64,000 nt of DNA from Sphingomonas pituitosa NBRC 102491 (GTDB lineage Bacteria > Pseudomonadota > Alphaproteobacteria > Sphingomonadales > Sphingomonadaceae), in NCBI RefSeq assembly GCF_001598435.1, contig NZ_BCYY01000002.1:372001-436000 (forward strand), read 5' to 3'. A model generated the notes under the pieces. That model had not been told where the DNA came from, ran no database searches, and worked only from the letters and a program-made list of their open reading frames with translations. Below are positions 52,758 to 61,493 of the stretch, piece by piece (the first letter of the stretch is position 1; every line of letters begins with the position of its first letter). Made by a program: the position numbers and the translations under genes.

Positions 52758-54176
52758 ATGATCGATCGCAGGCATCTGCTCGGCTCCGGCGCGCTGGCGC
52801 TGGCGGGCCTCGCGGGGGCATGCTCCCAGCCCGGCACACGGATCGGCGGCATGGGCGCGGCGCCGGGTTCGGACCCGCTGGTCCGCGATCTCCAGGAGCG
52901 CACCTTCCGCTATTTCTGGGACACCACCGATCCCGAGACCGGCCTCGCGCCCGATCGCTGGCCGACGCCCTCCTTCGCCTCGATTGCCGCGGTCGGCTTC
53001 GCGCTCACCGCCTATCCGATCGGCGTCACCAACGGCTGGATCACCCGCGAGCAGGCGCGCACCCGCACGCTTGCCACGCTGCGCTTCTTCGCCACCGCGC
53101 CGCAGGGCGACGGGCAGAGCGATGCCAGCGGCTACAAGGGGTTTTTCTACCACTTTCTCGGCGTCACCAAGGGCCGCCGCTTCGCGCGCGCCGAACTGTC
53201 TACGATCGACACCGCGCTGCTGCTGGGCGGCGTGCTGTTCGCGCAAAGCTGGTTCGACGCCGACGATCCGCAGGAAGCCGAGATCCGCACCCTGGCCGAC
53301 CAGCTCTATGCTGCGGTCGACTGGACCTGGATCACCCCGCGGCCGCCGTTCGTTTCGATGGGCTGGCACCCCGAAAGCGGGTTCATTCCCTCCGACTGGA
53401 ACATCTACAACGAAGGGCTGCTGCTCTACGTGCTGGCGCTGGGCTCGCCGAGCCACCCGCTGCCGCCCGAGACCTGGGACGCCTGGACCGCGCGCTTCGA
53501 CGCGCAGTGGAGCGACAAATGGGGCGAGCCGCACCTCCATTTCGCCCCCTTGTTCATCCACCAGTACAGCCATTGCTGGATCGATTTCCGCGGCATCCGC
53601 GACCGCTACATGGCCGGCAAGGACATCGACTACTTCGAGAACAGTCGCCGCGCGGTGCGGGCACAGCGAAACTATGCCATCGCCAATCCCGGCGGCTGGA
53701 CAGGCTATGGCGCGGATGTCTGGGGCCTGACCGCCTGCGACGGCCCGGGCGACTTCAAGCAGCGCATCGGCGGCCGGGAGCGCGAATTCTTCAGCTATTC
53801 GGCGCGCGGGCCCGATGATCGCGACGACGGCACGCTGGCGCCGACGGCGGCGGCGGCCTCGATCGCCTTCGAACCGGAACTGGCGAGCCGAGCGGTCGCG
53901 ACCATGCACGCGCGCTACGGCCGCGGCATCTATGGCCGCTACGGGTTCCTCGACAGCTTCAACCCCACGCTGACCCGCGCGGCCGCGCCGCTCAAGCACG
54001 GCAAGATCGTGCCCGGCATCGGCTGGGTCGATGGCGATCACCTCGGCATCGATCAGGGCCCGATCCTGGTGATGATCGAGAATCTGCGCAGCGGCCTGGT
54101 GTGGAACGTGATGCGCCGCAACCCGCATATTCGTCGCGGGCTGCAGCGCGCTGGGTTCAAGGGCGGCTGGCTTTAG
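52758..54176 (+). CDS. Exported glycoamylase-fold lipoprotein, GH144-like glucanase
   Basis: A 472-residue protein with an Arg-Arg signal and lipobox (MIDRRHLLGS... LAGAC22). The mature part is an (alpha/alpha)6 toroid of the glycoamylase type: RTFRYFWDTTDPETGLAPDR, DIDYFENSRRA, TGYGADVWGLTACDGPG and NPTLTRA. This fold includes GH144 endo-beta-1,2-glucanases. It probably cuts a glucan at the outer membrane or in the periplasm to feed the neighbouring GH3 and transporter. Family assignment to GH144 rather than another glycoamylase-like group is not proven. Confidence 0.82.
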   Translation: MIDRRHLLGSGALALAGLAGACSQPGTRIGGMGAAPGSDPLVRDLQERTFRYFWDTTDPETGLAPDRWPTPSFASIAAVGFALTAYPIGVTNGWITREQARTRTLATLRFFATAPQGDGQSDASGYKGFFYHFLGVTKGRRFARAELSTIDTALLLGGVLFAQSWFDADDPQEAEIRTLADQLYAAVDWTWITPRPPFVSMGWHPESGFIPSDWNIYNEGLLLYVLALGSPSHPLPPETWDAWTARFDAQWSDKWGEPHLHFAPLFIHQYSHCWIDFRGIRDRYMAGKDIDYFENSRRAVRAQRNYAIANPGGWTGYGADVWGLTACDGPGDFKQRIGGREREFFSYSARGPDDRDDGTLAPTAAAASIAFEPELASRAVATMHARYGRGIYGRYGFLDSFNPTLTRAAAPLKHGKIVPGIGWVDGDHLGIDQGPILVMIENLRSGLVWNVMRRNPHIRRGLQRAGFKGGWL

Positions 54177-54187
54177 GGCGCGCGGCC

Positions 54188-54406
54188 CTAATCGTCCTGC
54201 CGCTCGGTCTTTTTCGGGCTGACCCAGACATGGACCGGGACCACGACCTTGCCGGGCGCAGGCTTGCCGATATCGACGCGGCTGGCTTGAACCAGCTCGC
54301 CATTGGAGAGGGTGAAGGAAGCCCAGGGCTTGGGCATGCGGCCGAACGTCATCTTCTGAATGGGTTCGCCGGTGTTCGAATTCATGATGGTAGCAACAAC
54401 TGGCAT
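54188..54406 (-). CDS. Small conserved-looking protein, 72 residues
   Basis: A short ORF between the glucanase and the dienelactone hydrolase-like gene. It reads MPVVATIMNSNTGEPIQK and then beta-rich VQASRVDIGKP and VVVPVHVWVSPKK; no signal or membrane segment, net basic. ATG at 54406 has a GGCAGG-like ribosome binding site; a longer upstream extension is in antisense-like sequence and rejected. Not recognised. It converges with the glucanase gene, 11 bases apart. Confidence 0.55.
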   Translation of the reverse strand: MPVVATIMNSNTGEPIQKMTFGRMPKPWASFTLSNGELVQASRVDIGKPAPGKVVVPVHVWVSPKKTERQDD

Positions 54407-54538
54407 GCGCCTGCCGCTATTCGGGTGGGTGCGGGCCTGTCCAGCGGGGGTGCCGACGAATCTGTGGATAGCGCCCCTTCCCCGCCCCGCGATCGGCGCT
54501 AAAGCCGCAGGCACCATAGCGGCAGAAGGGAAGCGACC

Positions 54539-55282
54539 ATGATCATTCGCAGCGACGAGACGCTGGACATCGAAGTGCCCGGCAGCGGCGCGATGCGGAT
54601 GCACCTGTTCCGCCCGGCGGTGGAAGGCCGCTTCCCGGGCGTGCTGCTGTTCTCCGAGATCTACCAGGTCACCGCACCGATCCGGCGGCTGGCGGCGATG
54701 CTCGCGGGCAACGGCCTTCTCGTCGCCGTGCCGGAGGTCTACCATGAATATGAGCCGGCCGGCACGGTGCTCGCCTATGATCCCGCCGGCACCGATCGCG
54801 GAAACGCACTGAAGTTCATCAAGCCGGTCGCCGCCTTCGATGCCGACGCAACCGCCGCGCTGACCGCGCTTGCCGATCATCCCGCCTGCACCGGCAAGCT
54901 CGGCACGTTCGGTGTCTGCCTGGGCGGCCACCTCGCCTATCGCGCCGCGCTCGATCCGCGCGTCTCGGCCGCCGCCTGCTTCTATCCGACCGACATCCAT
55001 TCAGGCACGCTCGGCGAAGGCCGCAGCGACGACAGCCTGGCGCGGATGTCCGAACTGAAGGCCGAGCTGCTGCTCGTCTGGGGCCGGCAGGATCCGCACG
55101 TCCCGTTCGCCGGCCGCGAGGCGATCCGCGCCCGGCTAGAGGAAGTCGGCGCCACCTATGCCTGGCACGAGTTCAACGCCCAGCATGCCTTCCTGCGCGA
55201 CGAAGGGCCCCGCTACGATCCCGCGCTTTTCCTCCAGGCGATGCAGCTGACGCTCGACTGCTATCGCCGCACGCTCGGCTGA
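54539..55282 (+). CDS. Dienelactone hydrolase family protein
   Basis: A 247-residue alpha/beta hydrolase with the full catalytic triad of the family: nucleophile C127 in GVCLGGHLAY, D185 in WGRQDPHVPF and H216 in NAQHAFLRDEG. The stabilising glutamate E40 (FSEIYQ) is present. Such enzymes open lactones from chlorocatechol breakdown, but most genomic members act on unknown esters. Cytoplasmic. ATG with GGAAGCG upstream. It stands 58 bases ahead of the ABC transporter genes with no known link. Confidence 0.9.
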   Translation: MIIRSDETLDIEVPGSGAMRMHLFRPAVEGRFPGVLLFSEIYQVTAPIRRLAAMLAGNGLLVAVPEVYHEYEPAGTVLAYDPAGTDRGNALKFIKPVAAFDADATAALTALADHPACTGKLGTFGVCLGGHLAYRAALDPRVSAAACFYPTDIHSGTLGEGRSDDSLARMSELKAELLLVWGRQDPHVPFAGREAIRARLEEVGATYAWHEFNAQHAFLRDEGPRYDPALFLQAMQLTLDCYRRTLG

Positions 55283-55340
55283 CCGCAGGAGCGGTGCCGG
55301 CCTTTGACCTTTGCCGCGACATTGCCCACAACCCCGATCG

Positions 55341-56108
55341 ATGCCGGATCCGTTGCGCAGCGTCGCCTTTGATGGCGTGGGGAAATCCTATCCGAAGGGT
55401 GTGCGGGCGGTGGACGGGGTGTCGCTGGAGATTGCCGGCGGCAGCTTCGTCGCACTGGTCGGCGCCTCGGGTTCGGGCAAGTCGACCCTGCTCAAGATGG
55501 TCAACCGGCTGATCGAACCCAGCGCCGGTCGCGTGACGATCGACGGGATCCCGGTGGATGCCGAGCCGCCGCACCTGCTCCGCCGCCGCATCGGCTATGT
55601 GTTCCAGAATGTCGGCCTGTTCCCGCATCTCACCGTGGGCGAGAATGTCGCGATCGGCCTGAAGCTGGCGGGCGCCCGCGATCGATCCGCACGGGTCGCG
55701 GAATTGCTGCGGCTGGTCGATCTGCCCGAGGCGATGGCCGCCCGCATGCCCGATGCGCTTTCCGGCGGGCAGCGCCAGCGGGTGGGCGTCGCCCGTGCGC
55801 TGGCAACGTCGCCGAAGCTGCTGCTGATGGACGAACCGTTCGGCGCGCTCGATCCGGTCACGCGCGACGCGCTGGGCAAGGCGATCCGCGCGCTGCACGA
55901 GGCGATGGACCTCACCACCATCCTGGTCACGCACGACATGGCCGAGGCGCTGCTGCTCGCCGATCGCATCCTGGTGATGGAGGCAGGCAGGCTGGTGGGG
56001 GATGCCTCCCCGCGCGATCTGCTGGCGGGCAAGGGCGGTGCTGCCGCCGACGCGCTCGTCGCGGTGCCGCGCGAGCAGGCGGAGCGGCTGGCGGCGCTGG
56101 CCCGATGA
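55341..56108 (+). CDS. OpuC/ProV-type osmolyte ABC transporter ATP-binding protein
   Basis: A 255-residue ABC ATPase. Walker A GASGSGKS at 41-48, Q-loop Q89, signature LSGGQRQR at 140-147, Walker B LLLMDEP at 160-166, H-loop LVTHD. The FQNVGLFPHLTVGENVAIGL context matches ATPases of glycine betaine/choline/carnitine importers. It lacks the C-terminal CBS domains of long ProV proteins. ATG at 55341. Its stop overlaps the start of the fused permease/binding-protein gene. Confidence 0.92.
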   Translation: MPDPLRSVAFDGVGKSYPKGVRAVDGVSLEIAGGSFVALVGASGSGKSTLLKMVNRLIEPSAGRVTIDGIPVDAEPPHLLRRRIGYVFQNVGLFPHLTVGENVAIGLKLAGARDRSARVAELLRLVDLPEAMAARMPDALSGGQRQRVGVARALATSPKLLLMDEPFGALDPVTRDALGKAIRALHEAMDLTTILVTHDMAEALLLADRILVMEAGRLVGDASPRDLLAGKGGAAADALVAVPREQAERLAALAR

Positions 56109-57628
56109 CCGCCGCCTTCGCCCGCGTGCCCGAATTGCTGGCGCAGCATCTGCTGCTCGCCTTCGCGGCCCTGCTGCTCGGCATCGCGATCAGCCTGCCG
56201 CTGGCCGTGCTTTCCGCCCGGCACCGCGGCGTTGCCCGCCTCGCGCTGGGGCTGGCGAGCCTGATCCAGACCATTCCCAGCCTCGCACTGCTCGCGCTGT
56301 TCTACCCGTTGCTGCTCTCCCTTTCGGCACTGGTGGGCGGCGGCATTCCGGCGCTGGGATTCCTGCCGTCGCTGCTTGCCCTCACCCTCTATGCGTTGCT
56401 GCCGATCCTGCGGAATGCGGTGACCGGGCTCGTCACGCTGGACCCCGCGGTGCGCGAGGCGGCGGACGGCGTCGGCATGACGCGCTGGCAGACGCTGCGG
56501 CTGGTCGAGGCGCCGCTGGTCGCGCCGATGGTGATGGCCGGCATCCGCACCGCCGCGGTCTGGACGATCGGCGCGGCGACGCTTTCCACCACCGTGGGCC
56601 AGCCTAGCCTGGGCGACCTGATCTTCGCCGGCCTCCAGACGCAGAACTGGGCGCTGGTGCTGGCGGGCTGCATCGCCGCCGCCGCGCTTGCGCTGGCCGT
56701 CGACGCGCTGCTGGGACTGGCGGAATGGGGCATCGCCCATCGCCGCCGCGCGCTGGTGTGGCTGAGCCTCGGCTTGCTCGCCGCCGCCGCGCTGACGGCC
56801 CTTGCACCGGCGCTGCCGGGCCCGCGCGGGGTGGTGACGATCGGGGCCAAGGGCTTTTCCGAGCAATATATCCTGGCCCGGCTGATCGGCGCCCGGCTCG
56901 AAGCGGCAGGCTATACCGTGCGCTATCGCGAAGGGCTGGGTTCCGGTGTCGCCTATGGTGCGCTCGCGAGCGACGCGATCGACGTCTATGTCGACTATTC
57001 GGGCACGATCTGGACCAACCAGATGCACCGCAGCGACGTGCCGCCGCGCGCGGCGATCGTGCGGGGGGTGGCTGATTGGGCGAAGCGCACGAACGACGTC
57101 ACGCTGTTGGGCACGCTTGGCTTCGAGAACGCCTATGCCTTTGTGATGCGCGGCGATGATGCCCGGCGTCGCGGCATCGCGACCATCGCGGATCTCGCGC
57201 GCGAGGCGCCTTCGCTCAAGCTCGCGACGGACATCGAGTTTCTCGAACGGTCGGAGTGGAAGGCGGTGCAGCGCGCCTATGGCCTGCGCTTCGCCGAGGC
57301 GCACCCATATCAGCCGACCTTCATGTACCGCGCGCTCACCAGCGGCACCGCCGACGTGATCCCCGCCTTCTCCTCGGACGGGCGGATTGCCGCACAGGAT
57401 CTCGCGGTGCTGCAGGATCCCAAGGGCGCGATCCCGGGCTATGACGCCGTGCTGCTGGTCGCGCCCAGGCGTGCGGACGATCGGCGCTTCCAGGCGGCGC
57501 TTCGCCCGCTGATCGGGGCGATCCCGGTCGAACGGATGCGGGAGGCGAATTACCTGGTCGACCGCGATGCCGACAAGCAGAGCCCCGATGCCGCCGCCCG
57601 CTGGCTGGCGGCGCGGCTGGGCCGCTGA
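56105..57628 (+). CDS. Osmolyte ABC transporter permease fused to the substrate-binding protein
   Basis: A 507-residue fusion. Residues 1-250 form a permease with five to six helices and the EAA coupling loop REAADGVGMTRWQTLRLVEAP. Residues about 262-507 are an OpuAC/type F binding protein (VTIGAKGFSEQYILARLIGA, VYVDYSGTIWTNQMH, DVIPAFSSDGRIA). Fused permease-binding proteins are known in the quaternary-amine uptake family (OpuA/ProWX-like). The binding domain is thus tethered on the periplasmic face. With the upstream ATPase this is a complete importer for betaine, choline or a similar compatible solute. Confidence 0.92.
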   Translation: MTAAFARVPELLAQHLLLAFAALLLGIAISLPLAVLSARHRGVARLALGLASLIQTIPSLALLALFYPLLLSLSALVGGGIPALGFLPSLLALTLYALLPILRNAVTGLVTLDPAVREAADGVGMTRWQTLRLVEAPLVAPMVMAGIRTAAVWTIGAATLSTTVGQPSLGDLIFAGLQTQNWALVLAGCIAAAALALAVDALLGLAEWGIAHRRRALVWLSLGLLAAAALTALAPALPGPRGVVTIGAKGFSEQYILARLIGARLEAAGYTVRYREGLGSGVAYGALASDAIDVYVDYSGTIWTNQMHRSDVPPRAAIVRGVADWAKRTNDVTLLGTLGFENAYAFVMRGDDARRRGIATIADLAREAPSLKLATDIEFLERSEWKAVQRAYGLRFAEAHPYQPTFMYRALTSGTADVIPAFSSDGRIAAQDLAVLQDPKGAIPGYDAVLLVAPRRADDRRFQAALRPLIGAIPVERMREANYLVDRDADKQSPDAAARWLAARLGR

Positions 57629-57653
57629 TAACAGGCCCAGCCGCCGCGGCGGA

Positions 57654-58031
57654 TTACAGGCAGCGCGGATCGCGGACGGGGGCGTCGTTCCCTCGGGTGA
57701 GCCAGCGGCCGTCGGGCGCCCGGTATTTCTCGCCGGGCGCGGTGCGCAGGATCAGGTTGCAGCCGGTGACGAACGCCATCTGCTCCACGGTGGAGCTGGC
57801 CGCCGCCTGCTGGGTATATTGGCGCTTGCGCTGGATGTTGATGTTGTTGACGATCGCCTGCAGGTCGGGCGTCGCCGCACCGACGATGCCCAGATAGCCG
57901 TCCGGCTGCTCGCCGACGAGGCCCTGCTGCCGCGCGGCCTGATAGGCGGGGTCGCGCTGTGCGGACGCCGGTACGATCATGCCCGCCGCGATCGCAGCCG
58001 CCATGCCGAAGGTGGAAAGCAACTGTCGCAT
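57654..58031 (-). CDS. ydbL: YdbL family protein (DUF1318)
   Basis: A 125-residue periplasmic protein: signal 1-24 (MIVPASAQ), then the DUF1318 core (AYQAARQQGLVGEQPDGYLG) and NINIQRKRQYTQQAA. YdbL is encoded with YdbH and YnbE and is thought to help assembly of the YdbH-YnbE bridge. A C-terminal extension with two cysteines (FVTGCNLIL and RDPRCL) goes beyond the short E. coli form. Start ATG overlaps the ynbE stop by one base. Confidence 0.9.
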   Translation of the reverse strand: MRQLLSTFGMAAAIAAGMIVPASAQRDPAYQAARQQGLVGEQPDGYLGIVGAATPDLQAIVNNINIQRKRQYTQQAAASSTVEQMAFVTGCNLILRTAPGEKYRAPDGRWLTRGNDAPVRDPRCL

Positions 58032-58216
58032 CAGAAAATCCCCGGATTGTCCTGGATGATGGCCTTCGCCTTGTTGTCGAGACGATAGACCACTTCCTGG
58101 GTGATCGAAATATTGAGGTTGATGACGATCGGCTTGTCGGGCGCGTTGACCGTCACGCAGCCGCCCAGCAGCGCCATGCCGCAGATGGCGAACGCGAGGG
58201 GCGGAACCTGTTTCAT
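58031..58216 (-). CDS. ynbE: YnbE family lipoprotein
   Basis: A 61-residue outer-membrane lipoprotein with lipobox LLGGC20 and a short mature part (PIVINLNISITQEVVYRLDN) that forms a beta strand able to extend the YdbH groove, as described for the YdbH-YnbE complex. ATG at 58216 gives a normal signal; the longer frame is rejected. Overlaps ydbL by one base and lies 25 bases after ydbH. Confidence 0.92.
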   Translation of the reverse strand: MKQVPPLAFAICGMALLGGCVTVNAPDKPIVINLNISITQEVVYRLDNKAKAIIQDNPGIF

Positions 58217-58241
58217 GCTTCCAAGCTCATAGACATGCCTT

Positions 58242-61200
58242 TCATGGACGGGGTGTGCTTTCGGCGGGCTGAACGGTGGGCTTGCCCGCTTCCTCTGCAC
58301 GTTTCTGCTCCTCGATCAACGCCGGCAGGTTGCGCTCGATCAGGCGACGGGGATCGTACCAGGACTGCACCGAGTCCAGCAGCTGCCGGAAGGGCGCGTT
58401 GATCCGGACGTTGAAGACCAGCGGCAGCCGCGCCAGCCGGCGGATGAGGAAGTTCGATTTGGTGCCCGTGCCCTGGCTGAGCCCGGAAAAGCGGATGTCG
58501 GTGATCATCTCCCCCGCCAGCGGCCCGTTCATCCGGATGGCGAGGTTGCGATAGTCGAGCGATTTCAGCGCCTGGAACGCCATGTTGCCCCAGGTTCCCA
58601 GATTCTCCCGCGAGACTTCGCCGACATAGGCGATGTGCCCGCCCGCCCGCGCGCGGAGTTCGCCGCCCTCGACCCGGCCGCCATTGGCGTCGAAGATCAT
58701 CGGCAGGGTGCCGTCGAAGGTGCCGGTGGCATCCAGATTGTCGAACGCCATCTCCTTCAGGAACAATGCGGCGTCGACGCCTTTCACGCGGAAGGTCATC
58801 CGCCGTTCGCCGGCTTCGTTGAAGTCGAGCGTCGCGGGATCGAGGATCAGCTCGCCGCCGGCGAAGGGCCAGCGCGCGCCTTCCACCTGTACCCGGCGGC
58901 TGTCGAGCAGCTGGTAGTGGAACACGCCGTCGCGCACCGGCACGCCCGGGTTGATCTCGGCGACACGCGCGACTTGCCCGGGTACCGTCCGGACGTTGAG
59001 GAGATCGGCGAAGTCGAGCTGGGTGGTGAGCCCCTGCACCGGGCCGAACGCCGCCGCCAGCGCGACATCGGTCGCGGCGAACCGGCCCGTGCTGGTCACC
59101 GCCTCTCCGGACCAGGCGACCCGACCGGTACCGGAGACCAGGCCGTCGACATCGGCGATCACGCCCAGGGTCAGCGGAGTCAGATCGGTCGGCTGCAATC
59201 CGTTCAGCCGGAAGCGAAGGCCGGGCACGTCGAGCAGGGCCTGCCCCGCGCCCGCGCTAAGATCGTGGGTGATCGATACCTTGGCGACCTCCACCGCGCG
59301 CTTGGTCCCGACGAGCGCTGCCTGCGCCTCGATCCGGTTGCCCGAGAACCGCAACTGCCCGTTCGGCGCAAGCAGCGGCTCGAAGCGCGGCGTCGCCTCG
59401 GCATCGGCGAGACGGAAGCTGCCGACCAGCGAGAGCCCGCCATCGTCCGCCTGCCAGCGCCCCCTACCCTGCGAAAGTACCAGCGGCACCGCGCCGATCT
59501 GCCCGCCCAGCGCCTCGAAGCTGCCGCCCAGCGTCGCGCCGAACGCGCCCTGCAGCTGCCCGATGTCCAGCCGGGTCGGGCGATCCGTGCCCATGCGCAC
59601 GGCCACGGTCCCGAGCGTGAAGGAACGTCGCGCCAGATCCACCCGTACCGCATCCGCCCCAAGCTGCAGCGGAGTGCTTCCCATGCTGCCCGCGAGCGCG
59701 ACGCCGGAAGTGCGGACGCCGCCGGCCAGATCTCGCCCGCGCCAGGCGAGCATCGCCGGCCCGACCGGGCAGAGACGCTGACGGTGGCCGCGCAGCACCA
59801 TGCCGGGCGACGCGATCCGCGCGAAACCAAGCGTCTGGCACGCCGGGTTCACCAGGAGGCTGTTGCCGTTCCACTGCGCGAGCAGCGGCATCGACAGGTC
59901 CTTGATGTGCGCGCCGCCCAGCGGACCGGAAAGCGTCGCCACGCTGCTCGCCAAGCCCGAACGCCCCCGGACCCGGAAATGGAGGTCGGCAAGAGCGAGA
60001 CGGGCGCCGCCAGCCGCATAAGGCCGCAGCGTGCCGGTTCCCTGGAGCTGGTCGCTTCCGGGTCGCCTCAGAAGGTCGAGCGTGACGTCGGGCAAGCCGC
60101 CCCCGCCGAGCGCGAGCCGGCCTGCAAGCGCGAAGGAGCCATCGGGCAGGTCCAGCACGGCGCCCCCGTCGCCGCCGAAGCGCAACCGCCCGCCGGAGCG
60201 CGCGGACAGATCGAGGCGCTGCAGGCGGACGGTCGCCCCGCCCCGACGAGTCGCGAAGCCGATCGCGGCCGAACCCTCGAAGTGCCGTCCTGCCGCCTCC
60301 GCCGCCGCCACGAGCTTTGCGGCAAGCGGCGCGACCGGGGTGCCCAGTCCGAGCCCCCGGTAGCCGCCAAGATGCCGAAGCAGCAATGGCCCGACGGCGG
60401 CGTTTTGCACCGCGACGGTGCCATCGAAGGCTGTCGTATCGCCGACCGCATACCGGCCCGAAACAGATACCGAGCCGGCCCCACCGGCTTCGGCCGTCAC
60501 GGCGCCGCCGCGCAGGTCGAGCATTCCCGTCGTCCGCGCGCGGTCGCCGGCGAAGTCCAGCCGGCCGGCGACACCGCCCATGCTGCCATAGGCGGAAGTG
60601 AGCGACGCCAGCCCGAGGCGGGCAGAACCCTGCCAGCCGTGCAGCGCGGCATCCAGGGTAACCTGGAGATCGCCGCGCGGCTGCACCGCGCGGGCGTCCG
60701 CGCATGCCAGCTGCTGCGCGGCCAAGGGCCCGGCCAGGCTCGGCGCGCCCCGGCGGATGCGAACCTGCATCTCACCACGAACGCCCAGCAGGTCGCAGCT
60801 GCCGACACGCAGCTTCGCGGACTGCGCCCGCACGGTACCGTCGAACCCGTTGGTCAGCAGCCCCTTGCCGCGCAGGCCGAGGACGACGAGACCCGCACCG
60901 CTGTCCAGCCGCAGCTGGGCATCGGCCACCTCCACGCTGAGCCGCGGCAGGGAGAAGGGCTTGCCGGAGGGCGGCGGCATCAGCCGGTCGATAGATCCCA
61001 GCGACAGCGTGCCGTCGACCAGCCGCCCCTTGGCGCGCACCTTGCCCGCCTTCACCACCAGCACTTCGGCACGCCAGGGGTAGAGCGCGGTGCGCAGCTC
61101 GATCCAGTCGGCGGTCAGGTCGGGGTCGCGCGGGTCGCCGATCGCGACATTGGTCAGCCGCTGTCGCCAGGGAGATAGCTGCTCGATCGTATAGCGAGCG

Positions 61201-61391
61201 GCTATGCCGCGCCGGGCCAGCTCGCGGTCGACAAAGCCCTGTGCGATCGTCCGCCGCTGCAGCCATGCCGTGGCGACCGTTGCGGACACCAGCGCAAGCA
61301 ATGCCACGGCCAGGCGACGCCGTCGCCTCGCCCGTGTTCCTGCATGCCGCCGACGCGCGTCGGCGTCGGTGTCGTCTTTGCTCCGGTTCAC
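58242..61391 (-). CDS. ydbH: YdbH family AsmA-like intermembrane lipid transport protein
   Basis: A 1049-residue protein with a basic cytoplasmic start (RRRHAGTRARRRRR), one membrane helix at about 28-46 (LAVALLALVSATVATAWL), and a very long beta-rich periplasmic region of repeated strands, ending with the YdbH C-terminal domain (NFLIRRLARLPLVFNVRINA). AsmA-like proteins YdbH, TamB and YhdP form beta-groove bridges that carry phospholipids to the outer membrane. YnbE caps it at the outer membrane. Order ydbH-ynbE-ydbL equals that of E. coli. A proline/glutamate-rich tail ends the chain. Confidence 0.92.
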   Translation of the reverse strand: MNRSKDDTDADARRRHAGTRARRRRRLAVALLALVSATVATAWLQRRTIAQGFVDRELARRGIAARYTIEQLSPWRQRLTNVAIGDPRDPDLTADWIELRTALYPWRAEVLVVKAGKVRAKGRLVDGTLSLGSIDRLMPPPSGKPFSLPRLSVEVADAQLRLDSGAGLVVLGLRGKGLLTNGFDGTVRAQSAKLRVGSCDLLGVRGEMQVRIRRGAPSLAGPLAAQQLACADARAVQPRGDLQVTLDAALHGWQGSARLGLASLTSAYGSMGGVAGRLDFAGDRARTTGMLDLRGGAVTAEAGGAGSVSVSGRYAVGDTTAFDGTVAVQNAAVGPLLLRHLGGYRGLGLGTPVAPLAAKLVAAAEAAGRHFEGSAAIGFATRRGGATVRLQRLDLSARSGGRLRFGGDGGAVLDLPDGSFALAGRLALGGGGLPDVTLDLLRRPGSDQLQGTGTLRPYAAGGARLALADLHFRVRGRSGLASSVATLSGPLGGAHIKDLSMPLLAQWNGNSLLVNPACQTLGFARIASPGMVLRGHRQRLCPVGPAMLAWRGRDLAGGVRTSGVALAGSMGSTPLQLGADAVRVDLARRSFTLGTVAVRMGTDRPTRLDIGQLQGAFGATLGGSFEALGGQIGAVPLVLSQGRGRWQADDGGLSLVGSFRLADAEATPRFEPLLAPNGQLRFSGNRIEAQAALVGTKRAVEVAKVSITHDLSAGAGQALLDVPGLRFRLNGLQPTDLTPLTLGVIADVDGLVSGTGRVAWSGEAVTSTGRFAATDVALAAAFGPVQGLTTQLDFADLLNVRTVPGQVARVAEINPGVPVRDGVFHYQLLDSRRVQVEGARWPFAGGELILDPATLDFNEAGERRMTFRVKGVDAALFLKEMAFDNLDATGTFDGTLPMIFDANGGRVEGGELRARAGGHIAYVGEVSRENLGTWGNMAFQALKSLDYRNLAIRMNGPLAGEMITDIRFSGLSQGTGTKSNFLIRRLARLPLVFNVRINAPFRQLLDSVQSWYDPRRLIERNLPALIEEQKRAEEAGKPTVQPAESTPRP

Positions 61392-61493
61392 GCCCGCTCC
61401 AGCCGCTTGACCGTGCGGCCCCTAGCCATAGCAATCCGGCGACGCAAAGGTTCCGTGGAAGCGCCGTGCTCCCCGATCCGGTGGCGCCCTGTC

